Positions 36,777 through 51,769 of a DNA stretch of 64,000 nt are shown here, one piece after another (position 1 is the stretch's first letter; each line of letters starts with the position of its first letter). The stretch covers positions 33,098,501-33,162,500 of the forward strand of contig NC_088339.1 of the NCBI RefSeq assembly GCF_036884655.1, in the 5' to 3' direction. The DNA comes from Musa acuminata AAA Group. Lineage: Eukaryota > Streptophyta > Magnoliopsida > Zingiberales > Musaceae. The notes below the pieces were generated by a model. The model was given only the letters and a program-made list of their open reading frames with translations. It searched no databases and was not told the DNA's origin. The translations under genes and the position numbers were made by a program.

Positions 36777-37466
36777 ATGGAGTTCGAGGAATCGTCATCG
36801 TCGTCGTCGTCGCCGCCCTCTTCCTCCTCCTACTCCCGTTGCTCATCGACGTCGACGGCATCGGGCGCACCGATCACGTCGGGGAAGCGGAAGGCCGGGC
36901 GGAAGAAGTTCCGGGAGACGCGACACCCGGTGTACCACGGCGTGCGGGAACGCAACGGCGGTCGGTGGGTGTGCGAGGTGAGGGAGCCCCGGAAGAAGAG
37001 CCGCATCTGGCTGGGGACGTTCGGAGAGCCGGAGATGGCCGCGCTGGCGCACGACGCGGCCGTCATCACGCTCCGCGGCGAGTCGGCCCAGCTCAACTTC
37101 CCGGACCTCGCCGGGACTCTGCCCCGCGCGCCGTCGCCGGCTCCTGAGGACGTCCGTCGGGCCGCGACCGAGGCAGTGGAGATGTTTCGGCCTTCGAAGC
37201 CGACGCCCACCCAGCTGCCCGCCGTGTCGGATGCAGAAGGAAGTCAGGGAAGGAAGGAGAATACAACGACCGAGGACGCTGCTGCACCTTCGGCGGCGGT
37301 GTTCGTGGACGAGGAGGAGCTGTTCAACATGCCGGAGTTGATCGAGGACATGGCGAGGGGGATGCTGCTGACGCCGCCAGCGTTGCAGCGGCGAGGGTTC
37401 GATTGGGATATTGCGGTGGAGGAGGAGCAAGAAATAGACTTGTCGCCACTGTGGAACGATGAATAA
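36777..37466 (+). CDS. AP2/ERF transcription factor, CBF/DREB1-like (copy 1)
   Basis: Intronless, 229 residues. A Ser-rich start is followed by the CBF signature [15 protein letters not shown] (residues 37-51) and one AP2 domain (about 53-110: [19 protein letters not shown], then [10 protein letters not shown]). Val65 and Glu70 correspond to the DREB-type DNA-contact pair. The usual DSAWR motif after the domain is replaced by NFPDLAG, and the C-terminal LWSY is reduced to LSPLWNDE, so this is a divergent CBF/DREB1. Such factors bind CRT/DRE (CCGAC) and drive cold or drought responses. The acidic C-terminus ([17 protein letters not shown]) looks like an activation region. Convergent with copy 2; stops are 147 bp apart. 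Confidence 0.92.
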   Translation: MEFEESSSSSSSPPSSSSYSRCSSTSTASGAPITSGKRKAGRKKFRETRHPVYHGVRERNGGRWVCEVREPRKKSRIWLGTFGEPEMAALAHDAAVITLRGESAQLNFPDLAGTLPRAPSPAPEDVRRAATEAVEMFRPSKPTPTQLPAVSDAEGSQGRKENTTTEDAAAPSAAVFVDEEELFNMPELIEDMARGMLLTPPALQRRGFDWDIAVEEEQEIDLSPLWNDE

Positions 37467-37564
37467 TGACATGCAATAGAAATGGATGTTTTGGTTAAGA
37501 CGAGAAAATTAATGGTAATCAATGAGCAAAATGTTTCAAGTGACAAATTGTTGAGATTTTAGAT

Positions 37565-37588
37565 TATATATATATATATATATATATA
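37565..37588. repeat. (TA)n palindrome between the convergent CBF-like genes
   Basis: AGATTATATA...TATAATCT lies at the centre of the inverted gene pair and could fold as a hairpin. Confidence 0.85.
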
Positions 37589-37613
37589 ATCTTTTTCTTG
37601 CAAGAAATGTTTC

Positions 37614-38378
37614 TCATTCGTGATTCCACAGTGGCCACAAGCCTATTTCTTGCTCCTCCTCCACCGCAATATCCCAATCGAACCCTCGCCACTGCAACGC
37701 TGGGGGCGTCAGCAGCAACCCCCTCGCCATGTCCTCCATCAACCCCGGCATGTTGAACAGCTCCTCCTCGTCCACGAACACTGCCGCCGGAGGTGCAGCA
37801 GCGTCCTCGGTCGCTGTATTCTCCTCCCTCTCCTCACGTCCCTGGCTTTCTCCTGCATCCGACACGGCGGGCAGCGGCGCGGGCGACGACATTAAAGGTC
37901 GTAACATCTCGGCCGCCTTGGCCGCGGCGCGGCGGACGTCATCGGGCGCCGTCGATCGCGCGCGGGGCAGTGCCCTTGCGAGGTCCGGGAAGTTGAGCTG
38001 GGCCGACCCGCCGCGGAGCGCGATGGCGGCCACGTCGTGCGCCAGCGCGGCCATCTCCGGCTCCCGGAACGTCCCCAGCCAGATGCGGCTCTTCTTCCGG
38101 GGCTCCCGCACCTCGCACACCCACCGACCGCCGTTGCGCTCCCGCACGCCGTGGTACACCGGGTGTCGCGTCTCCCGGAACTTCTTCCGCCCGGCCTTCC
38201 GCTTCGGCGACGGGCCCAGAGCGCGGGAGGCCGACGTGGAGCCTCCCGTCGATACTACCGTCGGAAATGAGCACGAAGACGAGGAGGGGGAGGCCGACGA
38301 CGGCGACGATTCCTCGAACTCAAAGGCAACAGCTTCTCCTTCCTTCCTTACAACTTGAAAGCCGAGATCGAGCTGCAT
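37614..38378 (-). CDS. AP2/ERF transcription factor, CBF/DREB1-like (copy 2)
   Basis: Intronless; 254 residues if it starts at [17 protein letters not shown] (38378). It is closely similar to copy 1: same [15 protein letters not shown] signature, same [19 protein letters not shown], and nearly the same [11 protein letters not shown] and [14 protein letters not shown] tail ending LWPLWNHE. Where copy 1 has ATG before GAGTTCGAGGAA, copy 2 has TTT (reading AFEFEE), so the ancestral start is lost and an upstream start must be used. The frame is open further to an ATG at 38531. A TATA-like TTTATAAT near 38412-38419 lies only about 35 bp above 38378, which leaves the true start uncertain. An extra segment (about residues 35-55) differs from copy 1. 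Confidence 0.88.
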   Translation of the reverse strand: MQLDLGFQVVRKEGEAVAFEFEESSPSSASPSSSSCSFPTVVSTGGSTSASRALGPSPKRKAGRKKFRETRHPVYHGVRERNGGRWVCEVREPRKKSRIWLGTFREPEMAALAHDVAAIALRGGSAQLNFPDLARALPRARSTAPDDVRRAAAKAAEMLRPLMSSPAPLPAVSDAGESQGREEREENTATEDAAAPPAAVFVDEEELFNMPGLMEDMARGLLLTPPALQWRGFDWDIAVEEEQEIGLWPLWNHE

Positions 38379-39296
38379 TAGTCGGCGGGTATGTCGACGC
38401 TTCCTAAGCACATTATAAAGAGGTGATCGATCGGTGCGTCGACGCACAGAGAAAAGACGGTACTTCACGTCGAAGTCCACCGCGTTCGACACCCAAAGCG
38501 TAGTGCTTCCGCTGGAGGAAGCAATCGCCAACGTTCTGCAATTGCGGCGCGAGAGTCAAAAACGTGTTCTTTTTTGTGGCTCTTCCTCCTTCGTTGTTCC
38601 TCAAAGGAGGGACCCATCACCTGAGGCTGACCGACTCGGTTGACTCTCCAGTAAGCTTCGAGCTCGTTCATCACAATTCGCATGCACGATAATCGAGGTA
38701 TATATATATATATATCGACATATCAGTATAAAAATATTATTTTAATTTTTTTTATTTCCTTCTCACATATAATATTTTCTAACCCAAACCCATATGTTGG
38801 AATTCCGAGATAAACCATCGGTTTGGAAAACATTAATTTCGTCAAGAAGAATCAGTGTGCACACGACATATTAAGGAGCAGCGTCGACGAGAGTCATCGG
38901 CGGCGGACGCTATTCGAACAGTGGACGAACCGCCACGGGCAAACCGTCGACGACGGCAACAGACAGCGAAGGCGACCGTCTATCATCATCTGACAACACG
39001 AATCTTAAGTGGATCCAACCGATGAAAAGCAATAGTTCTTGCTGCGCAAGTAAACCAATGCAAACACGTTTTGCAGTTTTCCTCGATGCAGAATGTTTCT
39101 TTCATCTGTGATGTAAACACAAACTCGCTATCAGCTTATTACACTCATCAAGCCACACAAAGCAGCAATTAAAACGAAGAGTAAAGAAAGGGCAAGCATT
39201 CTAGTCCCGACGAGAGATGCAATCGGAAGACGACGTCATCCGAAACAAGAACATGAGGGAGCTCCTTCCTCGACCACTAGCTCCAGCAGACTCGCC
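38379..39296. other. Promoter of CBF-like copy 2 and intergenic DNA
   Basis: Includes a short AT tract at 38699-38716. No further gene is recognised between 38.5 and 39.3 kb. Confidence 0.45.
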
Positions 39297-39574
39297 CTAC
39301 CGAAGAGAGTCTATTGTCTTGCTCAACTGCTCCAGCTTTCTCATCCTTTGCCTCTCGCTCTCGCTCACCAGCTTCAGAGTACGATCATTTCGAACCCATA
39401 TTTAGATACAAAATTAATTCTACATTCTTGGTCAAAGAAATGCAATCGATGCTCTTCACCTCCATTAGCTTGTTGACTAGTTGGGCCTTCTCCCTGTTCT
39501 TTCCATCGAAGGCCTCAAGAGCATCCCTGTACTCCTTGTCCTTTACGAACAGCCAACACACAGGTCATGGTGAA

Positions 39575-39668
<94 letters not shown>

Positions 39669-40137
39669 CATTGATAATGAGATACCTTCTTCAAACAGTT
39701 CTGGCCTAGAGGTTTCAGTTCACTGTTAACTGCATCTATCTTCTTGCGTAAGTCTGACACTTGCTTGCTTGTTGGATCCGCCATGGCTTCGAGTTCCTGA
39801 GGAAATTTCAAGTTCATAGATCAACAAAATCGAGCCGCAGAATGGACCTGGTGGGACAAAGAAAGATGAACATTCAACTCACCTTTCGGATCACGGCCAG
39901 GCGTTTGCTTTCCTCTTCCACCCTGCCCAGCTGAGCGAAGACCTTCTCTCTGACCTCCATCTTCTTCCTCTCGATCTGTTCTTCCTTCATACGGAACGAG
40001 GAGAGAGCTGTCCTTGATGCTTCCTCATCTGCTCTCTCTTCTTCGGACGGGCTCTCTCTATGGCTGCTGCGCACGGAGTTCCTCGCGCGCAGAATGTGCT
40101 GCTGTTCCCGTGCCGACGTGTGAGTCTGCATCTGCAT
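39297..40137 (-). CDS. RAB6-interacting golgin-like (GORAB-type) coiled-coil protein
   Basis: Four exons: 39883-40137, 39686-39796, 39460-39540, 39297-39371; 522 nt, 173 residues. Motifs match plant proteins annotated as RAB6-interacting golgin: FRMKEEQIERKKMEVREKV, QLGRVEEESKRLAVIRKELE, ADPTSKQVSDLRKKIDAVN, SELKPLGQNCLKKDKEY, and the end SESERQRMRKLEQLSKTIDS. Residues from about 50 to the end are strongly charged and heptad-like, so a coiled coil is expected. The animal homologue acts at the Golgi and with Rab6; the plant role is inferred. All introns are short; intron 2 holds a large AT/GA microsatellite (39580-39666). MQMQ at the start gives two candidate ATGs two codons apart. Confidence 0.88.
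39580..39666. repeat. (AT)n(AG)n compound microsatellite in an intron
   Basis: About 20 AT units followed by about 23 AG units in intron 2 of the golgin-like gene. Confidence 0.96.
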
Positions 40138-40494
40138 CCTTCTCCGAGAGTCCTTCTTTCAGAACCCAATTGGACTTTCTTGTTCCTTTGCCTCCTTTTT
40201 ATATATAGCAGTGCTTTGTGTCAAGCAACTTGACTTGCTCATTATGTATGCACATGCAATAAATATGCTGCTGGCGAAATGACAAGTCACTGCCCGGTGA
40301 ATGTATTGGTTGGCAGGAAGGTTGCGTTTCGATCTTGTTTCCGGATGTTCATCAGCTCTCAAACATCCGTGGCAGCTTGTATAATATCTTCTTTAACTCA
40401 AAGCTATGCGCGTTTCTGATGGTACCGCGAATTCTCCGTTGGAAATCCTGTTAGGGCACGGATGATACAGTGCTTGAGGAAGGAATGCTTCAGG

Positions 40495-40530
40495 ATGAAG
40501 CCTGGCTTCAGTATGAAGCCTGGCTTCAGT
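40495..40530. repeat. 18-bp tandem repeat, two perfect copies
   Basis: ATGAAGCCTGGCTTCAGT twice, preceded by a degenerate partial copy. Each unit contains the palindrome GAAGCCTGGCTTC. Confidence 0.93.
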
Positions 40531-41092
40531 ATGATAACAGTAGGGGCCAAGACAAAGGCACAAGGATGCAATGGATCAGCTGCCTCTGGTAACCACCAGC
40601 TGGATTCCACCAGCTTGAACATGACACAACTCCCTCACCTTTATTTTTCCCTTCCTTGCAGCTCACAAGCCAGGTGTGTGATCGATCATGCATGCATAAT
40701 ATTTTCCCCTCGGCACTTGGAAACTCCGGGTGTGGCTGAGCATTGTGCACAAGAAAGTTTGCTTTGCTTTCATGTAAAGTAGGTTGCGAAAGAGCTATGG
40801 AGGAAGGTGAGATATGGTGCATGGCGACTAAAAACTAATGTGTTGGACCAGGGTGTCAACGCTGTAGCAGCAGCCCTCGCCATGAGTGCACTGCTCAGCT
40901 GCAGCAGCAGAAGACACCAACCTGCCCACTTCTACGACCTATTGATTGTTTGAAGCTCTTGCAAGGTTTTAACGTTTGATAGAGTCGATGGAAGAAATGA
41001 TGACATGAATCCGCTGAGAGCCCAACCCAAACCAAATCCCAACATGGATGCAATATCGGTTGGGTTCAGTGAGTTTCTCAAGAAAAAAAAGA

Positions 41093-41110
41093 ATATATAT
41101 ATGTATATAC

Positions 41111-41142
<32 letters not shown>

Positions 41143-41143
41143 G
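41093..41143. repeat. Interrupted (AT)n tract
   Basis: AT repeats broken by occasional GT or AC. Confidence 0.9.
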
Positions 41144-41663
41144 ATATCACGTAAAATGATATTGTAATGGAAGGCAATCACAAAGAGATGTTATTTATAA
41201 TATTTTTAATCTATTAATAAAAATAATATAATATTGTTAAAAATATTATAAATGAGTCAAATTGAAAACATTGTCAGGATCCAAAACTGACAAGAAAATT
41301 AGTCAGAAAATTACCATTAAAGTTGATGAGAGATATTTTAGATATAATTCGTAATAAGAGACATTTTTCGAGAAAAATAAAACTAGAGATATCTTTAGAG
41401 AAAAAATATTTTTTTTTAGAAAAATATAATTTCAACATATAATAATAATAACAATAATAGTCATAATTAAATGATCGATCCGGGATTACTACGTACTTGG
41501 ATGGTTTTCCATCTGGATTCATTTATCTAAGCCGAGGTATTTTGAACTTAAAAGGGAACCTCCCTTTGCAGGCAACTACTGGTCATCCCGCGTTTCGCCA
41601 CCTCGTGGCCGGCTACTTTTGGCGGCCACCGCCGTAGTCGCAGGAGAGATGAACGGCCCAGAT

Positions 41664-41669
41664 CACGTG
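41664..41669 (+). promoter_or_regulatory. G-box upstream of MDHAR
   Basis: CACGTG about 390 bp before the ATG. Confidence 0.45.
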
Positions 41670-41858
41670 TTTGACCCAATCCGTCCACTCCACGCTCTCA
41701 CCAATTGGCCGCCTGCCGCACCAATTCTTCCCTACCCACTCGTACACACCGTCACAGAGCGAGTGAGGCGTTTCGAAACCCGACCTACGTCACGACTGAG
41801 ACGACGACGGCGATCGTAACGGCCGATGTCACGAATCGAGAACCGCACCGGCCAGTCG

Positions 41859-41866
41859 TGACGTAA
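41859..41866 (+). promoter_or_regulatory. as-1-like TGACGTAA upstream of MDHAR
   Basis: TGACG motifs bind TGA bZIP factors and are linked to oxidative and salicylate responses; use here is inferred. Confidence 0.4.
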
Positions 41867-41966
41867 GTCCCGACGAACGTCGAGACGTTATGACGAGCTC
41901 CGGAATAAAAGGCGTGCGTTGCGACCTAATATACTATGTTCTCCTTTTGCCCGTTCTGCTTCTACG

Positions 41967-41976
41967 TATATATAGG
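41967..41976 (+). promoter_or_regulatory. TATA box of MDHAR
   Basis: GTATATATAG about 85-90 bp before the ATG, in a fitting position for the core promoter. Confidence 0.6.
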
Positions 41977-42057
41977 TATATACGCGATTGAGCTCTTTCG
42001 TCCCTAATTCTTCTCGGATACCAATTCGCTACGCGATCGTGTTCCTCCAATCGATCC

Positions 42058-46866
<4,809 letters not shown>

Positions 46867-46991
46867 TTATCAAGCTCAAAGATGTGCAGAATTATAAAGC
46901 AAATTTTCTGGTATGGCTCGTTATGCTTCTGTGTCTATCTCTGTTTTGTTCATGTACGATGGACTTTGATATCTATTTCAGCATGTGTGAT

Positions 46992-46997
46992 AATAAA
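46992..46997 (+). terminator. Polyadenylation signal of MDHAR
   Basis: AATAAA about 125 bp after the stop codon. Confidence 0.5.
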
Positions 46998-47075
46998 GCT
47001 TGATGATTCCAAGAGATTTCCGAGCATACACTAATACTGAATCTAATCTAATCAGAATTCTGATATAGTCATGAC

Positions 47076-47672
47076 GGTCTAATTATAGATTATTCTTCAT
47101 AATTAGTCATGACATTTTAATATTTTGGTCTCTTTATATTCAAAAATTATATTGTGATCCTTATACTTATGAAAGTAAAACATTTAATCCTGTTTCTCCT
47201 CGCGTTATATCGATTTTATTGATGAAAATATCGCACATGTTATCGTATATGAAAATTAATTCTAAAATAAGATTAAAAAGTTAATTTTGTAAGATTAAAA
47301 ATTAGTAGAAAAAAAAAGAGAGAAGGGTTTTATTGATAAATGAAGTGAGACGGTGCTATTCAATTACTCAATCTTTTCTCTTAAACATTCGGTAGAAAGA
47401 ATCTCTCTCTTGTGATCTCGTCTCCTCTTCATCTTTTGAGGTCGGAGAAGGAAAATGTTTTCACAGAAGTTAAAAAGGAAAAATTAATATCGATAAAAAT
47501 AACATTATGAAATTATTTTTTTAATCATGTTTTAGTGCTGTTTTCCTCATGTGATAACACGGGCAGTCTTTTTATCAAAAAAATCGATGATGTGAGGACA
47601 AATGAGATTAAATATTTTACTTTTATAAGTGTATGAATCGAAATATCGTATACGACTCATTGATTACTTTGA
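47076..47672. mobile_element. Short TIR element, related to the 9.4-kb element
   Basis: The left arm begins GGTCTAATTATAGATTA and contains CTTATGAAAGTAAAACATTT. The inverted right arm contains CTTATAAAAGTAAAATATTT followed by AATCTCATTTGTCC. The core has no coding region. The right arm seems shortened relative to the left. Confidence 0.5.
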
Positions 47673-47861
47673 AGCATGTAGTACCTTGCATATGCTAAGG
47701 CAGAGAAATCATTCAGACCTGCATATATGCAGACTATAGCTTTCTTTTGACACATTGTTGTGGCAACAAAAGAGCTCTGCATTACCAGTTGGTGTTAACA
47801 CAGTCAGCTGCTAGGATTGTTGGATAGGTGTAGTCATCCTCTTGACTTTTTCTTGTCAACG

Positions 47862-47942
47862 AAAATAGACACTATGACTAGCGTAAGATATGACTGCTGG
47901 AACAAATCAAGAACAGGAGAACTAACTACAAGCACAAGAAAC
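47862..47942. repeat. Direct repeat copy 1 (partner at 48587-48690)
   Basis: Shares GTCAACGAAAA, ACTATGACTAGC, TGCTGGAACAAA, ATCAAGAACAG and TAACTACAAGCA in order with the partner, about 740 bp away. Confidence 0.8.
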
Positions 47943-48283
47943 TTCTTGTGTACTTCTAGTCAATTTTTTGTACTGAAATGTCATGTTCATCATAGCTTCG
48001 GCATCATTGGATAATCGTTGATGTTAGATTAAGTAGTTCTTAAAATAATTGGTCACCAGAAAGAAAATCCTAACTTTGATAGATTATTTTGTCGAGAAGA
48101 ACTCTGGAATGAATGAAACTTTTTGAGTTTTAATTATCGATCAATTTATTGATTGTAGTGAATCCGTAAAAAAAAAAAAAAAAGAGAGGAGAATGATATA
48201 GTATTGATGTGCATATTTACTTCTACATAAGTTTCATGACGTTCGAGGTATCTGGTTTATCGAATAATTCGAGTTATATTTTT

Positions 48284-48575
48284 TCTTGTGGGCTAATTAT
48301 AGATTAACTCTATGTAATTAGTTACTTTAGCATCTCGATCCTTATACTTTTAAATGTTATATTAAGATCCTATGTTTACGAAAATAAAATATTTGACCTC
48401 GTTACTCCAACAAAACCTATACCTCTTTTAATTTTTAATCTTATAAAGTTATCTTTTAAACTTTTTAACCTTGTATAAGGATCTCGATATTTTACGGAAT
48501 TCTATTATAACTTTTAAATATACAAAGATCGGGATACTAAATATAATTAATTATAAAAAAAAATATATAATTAAC
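48284..48575. mobile_element. MITE-like TIR element of the same family
   Basis: About 290 bp. Left arm GGGCTAATTATAGATTAA ... TTTAGCATCTCGATCCTTAT; inverted right arm GTTAATTATATA ... TTTAGTATCCCGATCTTTGT. No coding region. No target duplication established. Confidence 0.5.
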
Positions 48576-48586
48576 TCTTTTCTCGT

Positions 48587-48690
48587 CAACGAAAACACAC
48601 ACACACACACTATGACTATGACTAGCATAAGACATGCCTGCTGGAACAAACAAATCAAGAACAGTAGAATTAACTACAAGCAAGTACTTA
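48587..48690. repeat. Direct repeat copy 2
   Basis: Partner of 47862-47942; carries an inserted CA microsatellite (about 48595-48610). Confidence 0.8.
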
Positions 48691-48695
48691 CAGCT

Positions 48696-49044
48696 TCAAT
48701 CCCAGAACTGAAAAGCCAGCTTCAGAGCTTTGGCATATCCTCGGAGAATCCTTGACCGATCTGTGATCAACCAATAATTGTCTCACAAATCAAAAAATTC
48801 TTTTTATTTTTACCTTTTGTTTTGGTCATTATCAGAATTTACAAACCAAAGACAAAGATAAAAGAAATGAAAGAGGAGTTAACGAGCCTTAGAAGCACTC
48901 AATCTAACGCGACATCGGCGTCTTAAGCTTCTTGTGATCGAAGAACCACACCGTGCTGCGATTGAGTCGAGCAGTGTCTATCCCTTTCCGCCTTGTATAA
49001 TTTCCCCAAACACGAAAACCCATCAAAATCGAGTGCTTTAACAT
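48696..49044 (-). CDS. Doubtful small spliced ORF
   Basis: Exons 48909-49044 and 48696-48760 with a 148-bp GT-AG intron give 66 residues in frame. The first exon reads MGFRVWGNYTRRKGIDTARL and RSTVWFFDHKKLKTP; the second reads LRGYAKALKLAFQFWD and stops. The basic, aromatic composition looks coding, but I know no family for it. A further upstream exon (49091-49131, ATG then a GT donor) would end at a TGA on splicing and act only as an upstream ORF. If the intron is not removed, the frame stops at 48904-48906 after 46 residues. Confidence 0.25.
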
Positions 49045-49500
49045 CTGAACATCAATCAAGAAGGCGAGCAAAGAAAAAGCAAGAATTTACCAGAGTTCTT
49101 CGGCGACGTGGCCGCCGCCGGCTCGAGCCATCGCGCGGCCGGCGAGTTTAGGGAGAGGCCACTCCCATCTCCCGAAGCCGGGGTGCGAGAGTCCACCTGG
49201 GAGAGCGGAGCGTCACGGCTCACCTCCGGGCCGAGGTCTACAAGAAATCCAGCGGCCGCGTGGAAGGGAGACGGTTCGAAGCCGGCCGGGGCTTGGAGCT
49301 CCGCTGGGGCGTGTTCTACGCGGGACTCCGGAGACGGGGTTCTTCACGAGAGACACGGGGATGAGGGCGAAGGGTGATCGAGAGTTCGATACCACTTCAG
49401 AGAAGCGAGACCGCCACCACCTTCGTCGAAGTATTAATGGACGCAACGACGACGAACGACGAACGACGAACGACGAACGACGCCAAGTCTTCTTAAGAAG
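49045..49500. other. GC-rich segment with a heptamer repeat
   Basis: GC-rich DNA open on both strands (for example + 49108-49377), resembling a first-exon or promoter region of a - strand transcript. A GACGAAC-type heptamer repeat lies at 49446-49482. No family was recognised. Confidence 0.35.
49446..49482. repeat. 7-bp tandem repeat
   Basis: About five units of CGACGAA. Confidence 0.92.
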
Positions 49501-49504
49501 CTAT

Positions 49505-50940
49505 TCACGGTCCTATTAGTAAATCCTTTGCTATTGATAATTCCATTAGAACTATTTAAAACATGACATTTTATTATTTTCAACCCCACAATTATCTATC
49601 TTTTATTTATTTATTTATTTATTTATTTATTTTTTCTTCTTCACAACCTCTTTATTTCATCAATTCATTGCCCCACGTCACTCAGTCGCCGGCATTGCTG
49701 GCTGCTGGTTGCCCCCTTAATACCTCTTCGCTCATCATCCATGTCATAAATGCCCCGTTAATGCTCGTCGTACGTGTAATCGAAGGTGATGTCGCTTGTC
49801 ACCCCTTTCGATGACCTAACACCTTCGCTCATTGTTGATATCGTTGACGTCCACTCCATTGTTTGCGTTTATAATTCTTCCTACTCTTCTCCTATGTGAG
49901 CGACCCTCGCAAGGGCCAACCTCATCCCGTGACCATCACTCATGCTCGCTCGTATTACTATTAGTTGGATTGAGAAAGAGGAGAAGGCAGAAAAATATGA
50001 CATTATGTCTATTTATAAAGACGTATTTTAGAAATATTTAAAATTCTTAAAGTATGATTGTAAATAGTAAAAAATATTATTAGAAATCTACCTTTTTAAT
50101 GTAAAATTATAAACATATCTCTTCACAATAAATTATGGGTGAATTAAAAAAAAAATTTATCTTTAAAAATTTTTCGTAAAGCGTCCTAACTTTCAAAAAT
50201 TTCCATGCTCATTAGTCGTCTAAAAATATCATTTGACCTCTAATTCCATCGATTCTGTTGTTGCCCTTGCCTCCTCATACCGCCCCTTCCTTCGTGGAAC
50301 CCATGAGTCACGTCCTCTCCTTCCTCATTACTTGCAGTTGAAAGGGAAGCCTACAGAGGTGCTCCCCACCAAGAGACAGTGAGGTTGCATGGGTCACCCC
50401 CTCTCTTTCCTCGCTTGCGATCAACGATGCAAGTGGGGTCTATAGGCGACAATGAAGAGGTTGCATGGGTCGCACCCTCTCTTTCCTCGCTTGCGATCAA
50501 CGATGCAAGTGGGGTCTAAAGGCCACGATGAAGGCACAAGGTACCCCTCTCTCCTTCCTTCCCTATTGCCAATGGCGAGGGAGAACGGGTCGCCCCCTCC
50601 CCTTCCTCACCCGTGATGGATGATGAGGGGGCTTGCGAGGGCACGCGGACCATCCCCTCTCTTTCATTGCCGGTGGATGATGACAAAGTCCCCTCTCCTT
50701 CCACACCCATAGTCAATGAAGAGGAGGGCTTGCGAGCAACAAAAGTGTCTGCTAAGGTCTGATGAGGACAAAACCTTCATGCATGGGTGATGAGTGATTG
50801 TTCAAGATGAAGGGGGTGGCCAGTAAGGCAAAGATACAACGACGAAGGGTGATGACCGACAAGGGTAGAATGATCATTCTGAAAAGAAAAAAAAAAAATC
50901 CTACAAAAATTTCTCCTGGGATACTATTTGAAAAATTGTC
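49505..50940. mobile_element. AT-rich region with one or two candidate TIR elements
   Basis: The stretch near 49505-49580 has weak inverted similarity to 50000-50105. A second AT-rich arm near 50130-50230 has weaker inverted similarity to about 50880-50940. Between them are GC-richer cores with short open frames. A (TTTA)n tract lies at 49603-49635 and a 76-bp tandem duplication at 50381-50532. The layout resembles the better-supported elements at 9.4 and 11.0 kb, but the arms are too diverged for certainty. Confidence 0.3.
50381..50532. repeat. 76-bp tandem duplication
   Basis: Copies begin at 50381 and 50457 with GAGGTTGCATGGGTC and share TTTCCTCGCTTGCGATCAAC. Weaker related units follow to about 50670. 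Confidence 0.9.
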
Positions 50941-51029
50941 AAACATAACACTTTTTTTCAAAGAATTCTTCTATACTTATTCCTCTAAATTTAAATTAAG
51001 CCATAGATTCTCACAAAACCTAAAAACTA

Positions 51030-51060
<31 letters not shown>

Positions 51061-51769
51061 AAATAATAGTTTGGATTATCTAAAATATGGAAAGATAATA
51101 GTAGACGTATTACAGAAGAGGATAGGAGTTCACATCATTATGACAATCAACTAATAGATACAAAAGACAATTATACATCTGCTATGTTATTAGTGTTTTT
51201 GGGGATATATGTGTGTGTCATAATAAATTTAGAGGGATAAAATAAAGAACGTTAACTTTAGATAGATTCATATGCAATTTTATCTTCTTCGATTGTCAAT
51301 CCATTTTATGCCAAAATTTTTACGAACAAAGACAAGGATTAGTAAATTAAGCCAAGTTGGTAGAAGGAAGGCGAAATTATTGGGCATAAGTTTTATTCTC
51401 AATAAATCTTTGTTTTATGTTTTTCCTCTCACGAAACAACAATACTTTTAAGAGAGTTGCATTGATAAAAAAAAATATAAAGAAACTTCTTAAACTAAGA
51501 GACGCTAATAAATCTCAGGCAAAAGCTTTTTCTTTACTTTTACCATCAAGTAATTAGCTAGCTAAGAAACAAATAGCTGCCAGCCTTTTCGAAGGAACCG
51601 TGCTTACAGATTCATGTGTAGTTGGATAATTATTTGGCCAACAGATTTATATGCTGTCAGAATTAGTTTGTAAAGTAAATCTTCTTATGCTTAAAGAATG
51701 CCGGGAGCACAGATGATGAAAGAATTATTGGACAAGATAAAAGAGAATTTAAGTGAAGGAAATCTTGAA
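50941..51769. other. Intergenic DNA 3' of the aminopeptidase gene
   Basis: Contains an AT tract at 51031-51053. No gene recognised. Confidence 0.45.

Larger units (their letters stand above)
40138..41663. other. Intergenic DNA between the golgin-like gene and MDHAR
   Basis: Contains a perfect 18-bp tandem pair at 40495-40530 (ATGAAGCCTGGCTTCAGT) and an AT tract at 41093-41143. No gene recognised. Confidence 0.45.

Noticed and set aside
37729..38358. 209-codon + strand frame opposite CBF-like copy 2
   Set aside because: Shadow frame in GC-rich coding DNA; its sense strand encodes a clear AP2 domain.
49108..49377. GC-rich + strand frame of 89 codons
   Set aside because: Both strands are open by composition; a leader or promoter of a - strand transcript is at least as likely.
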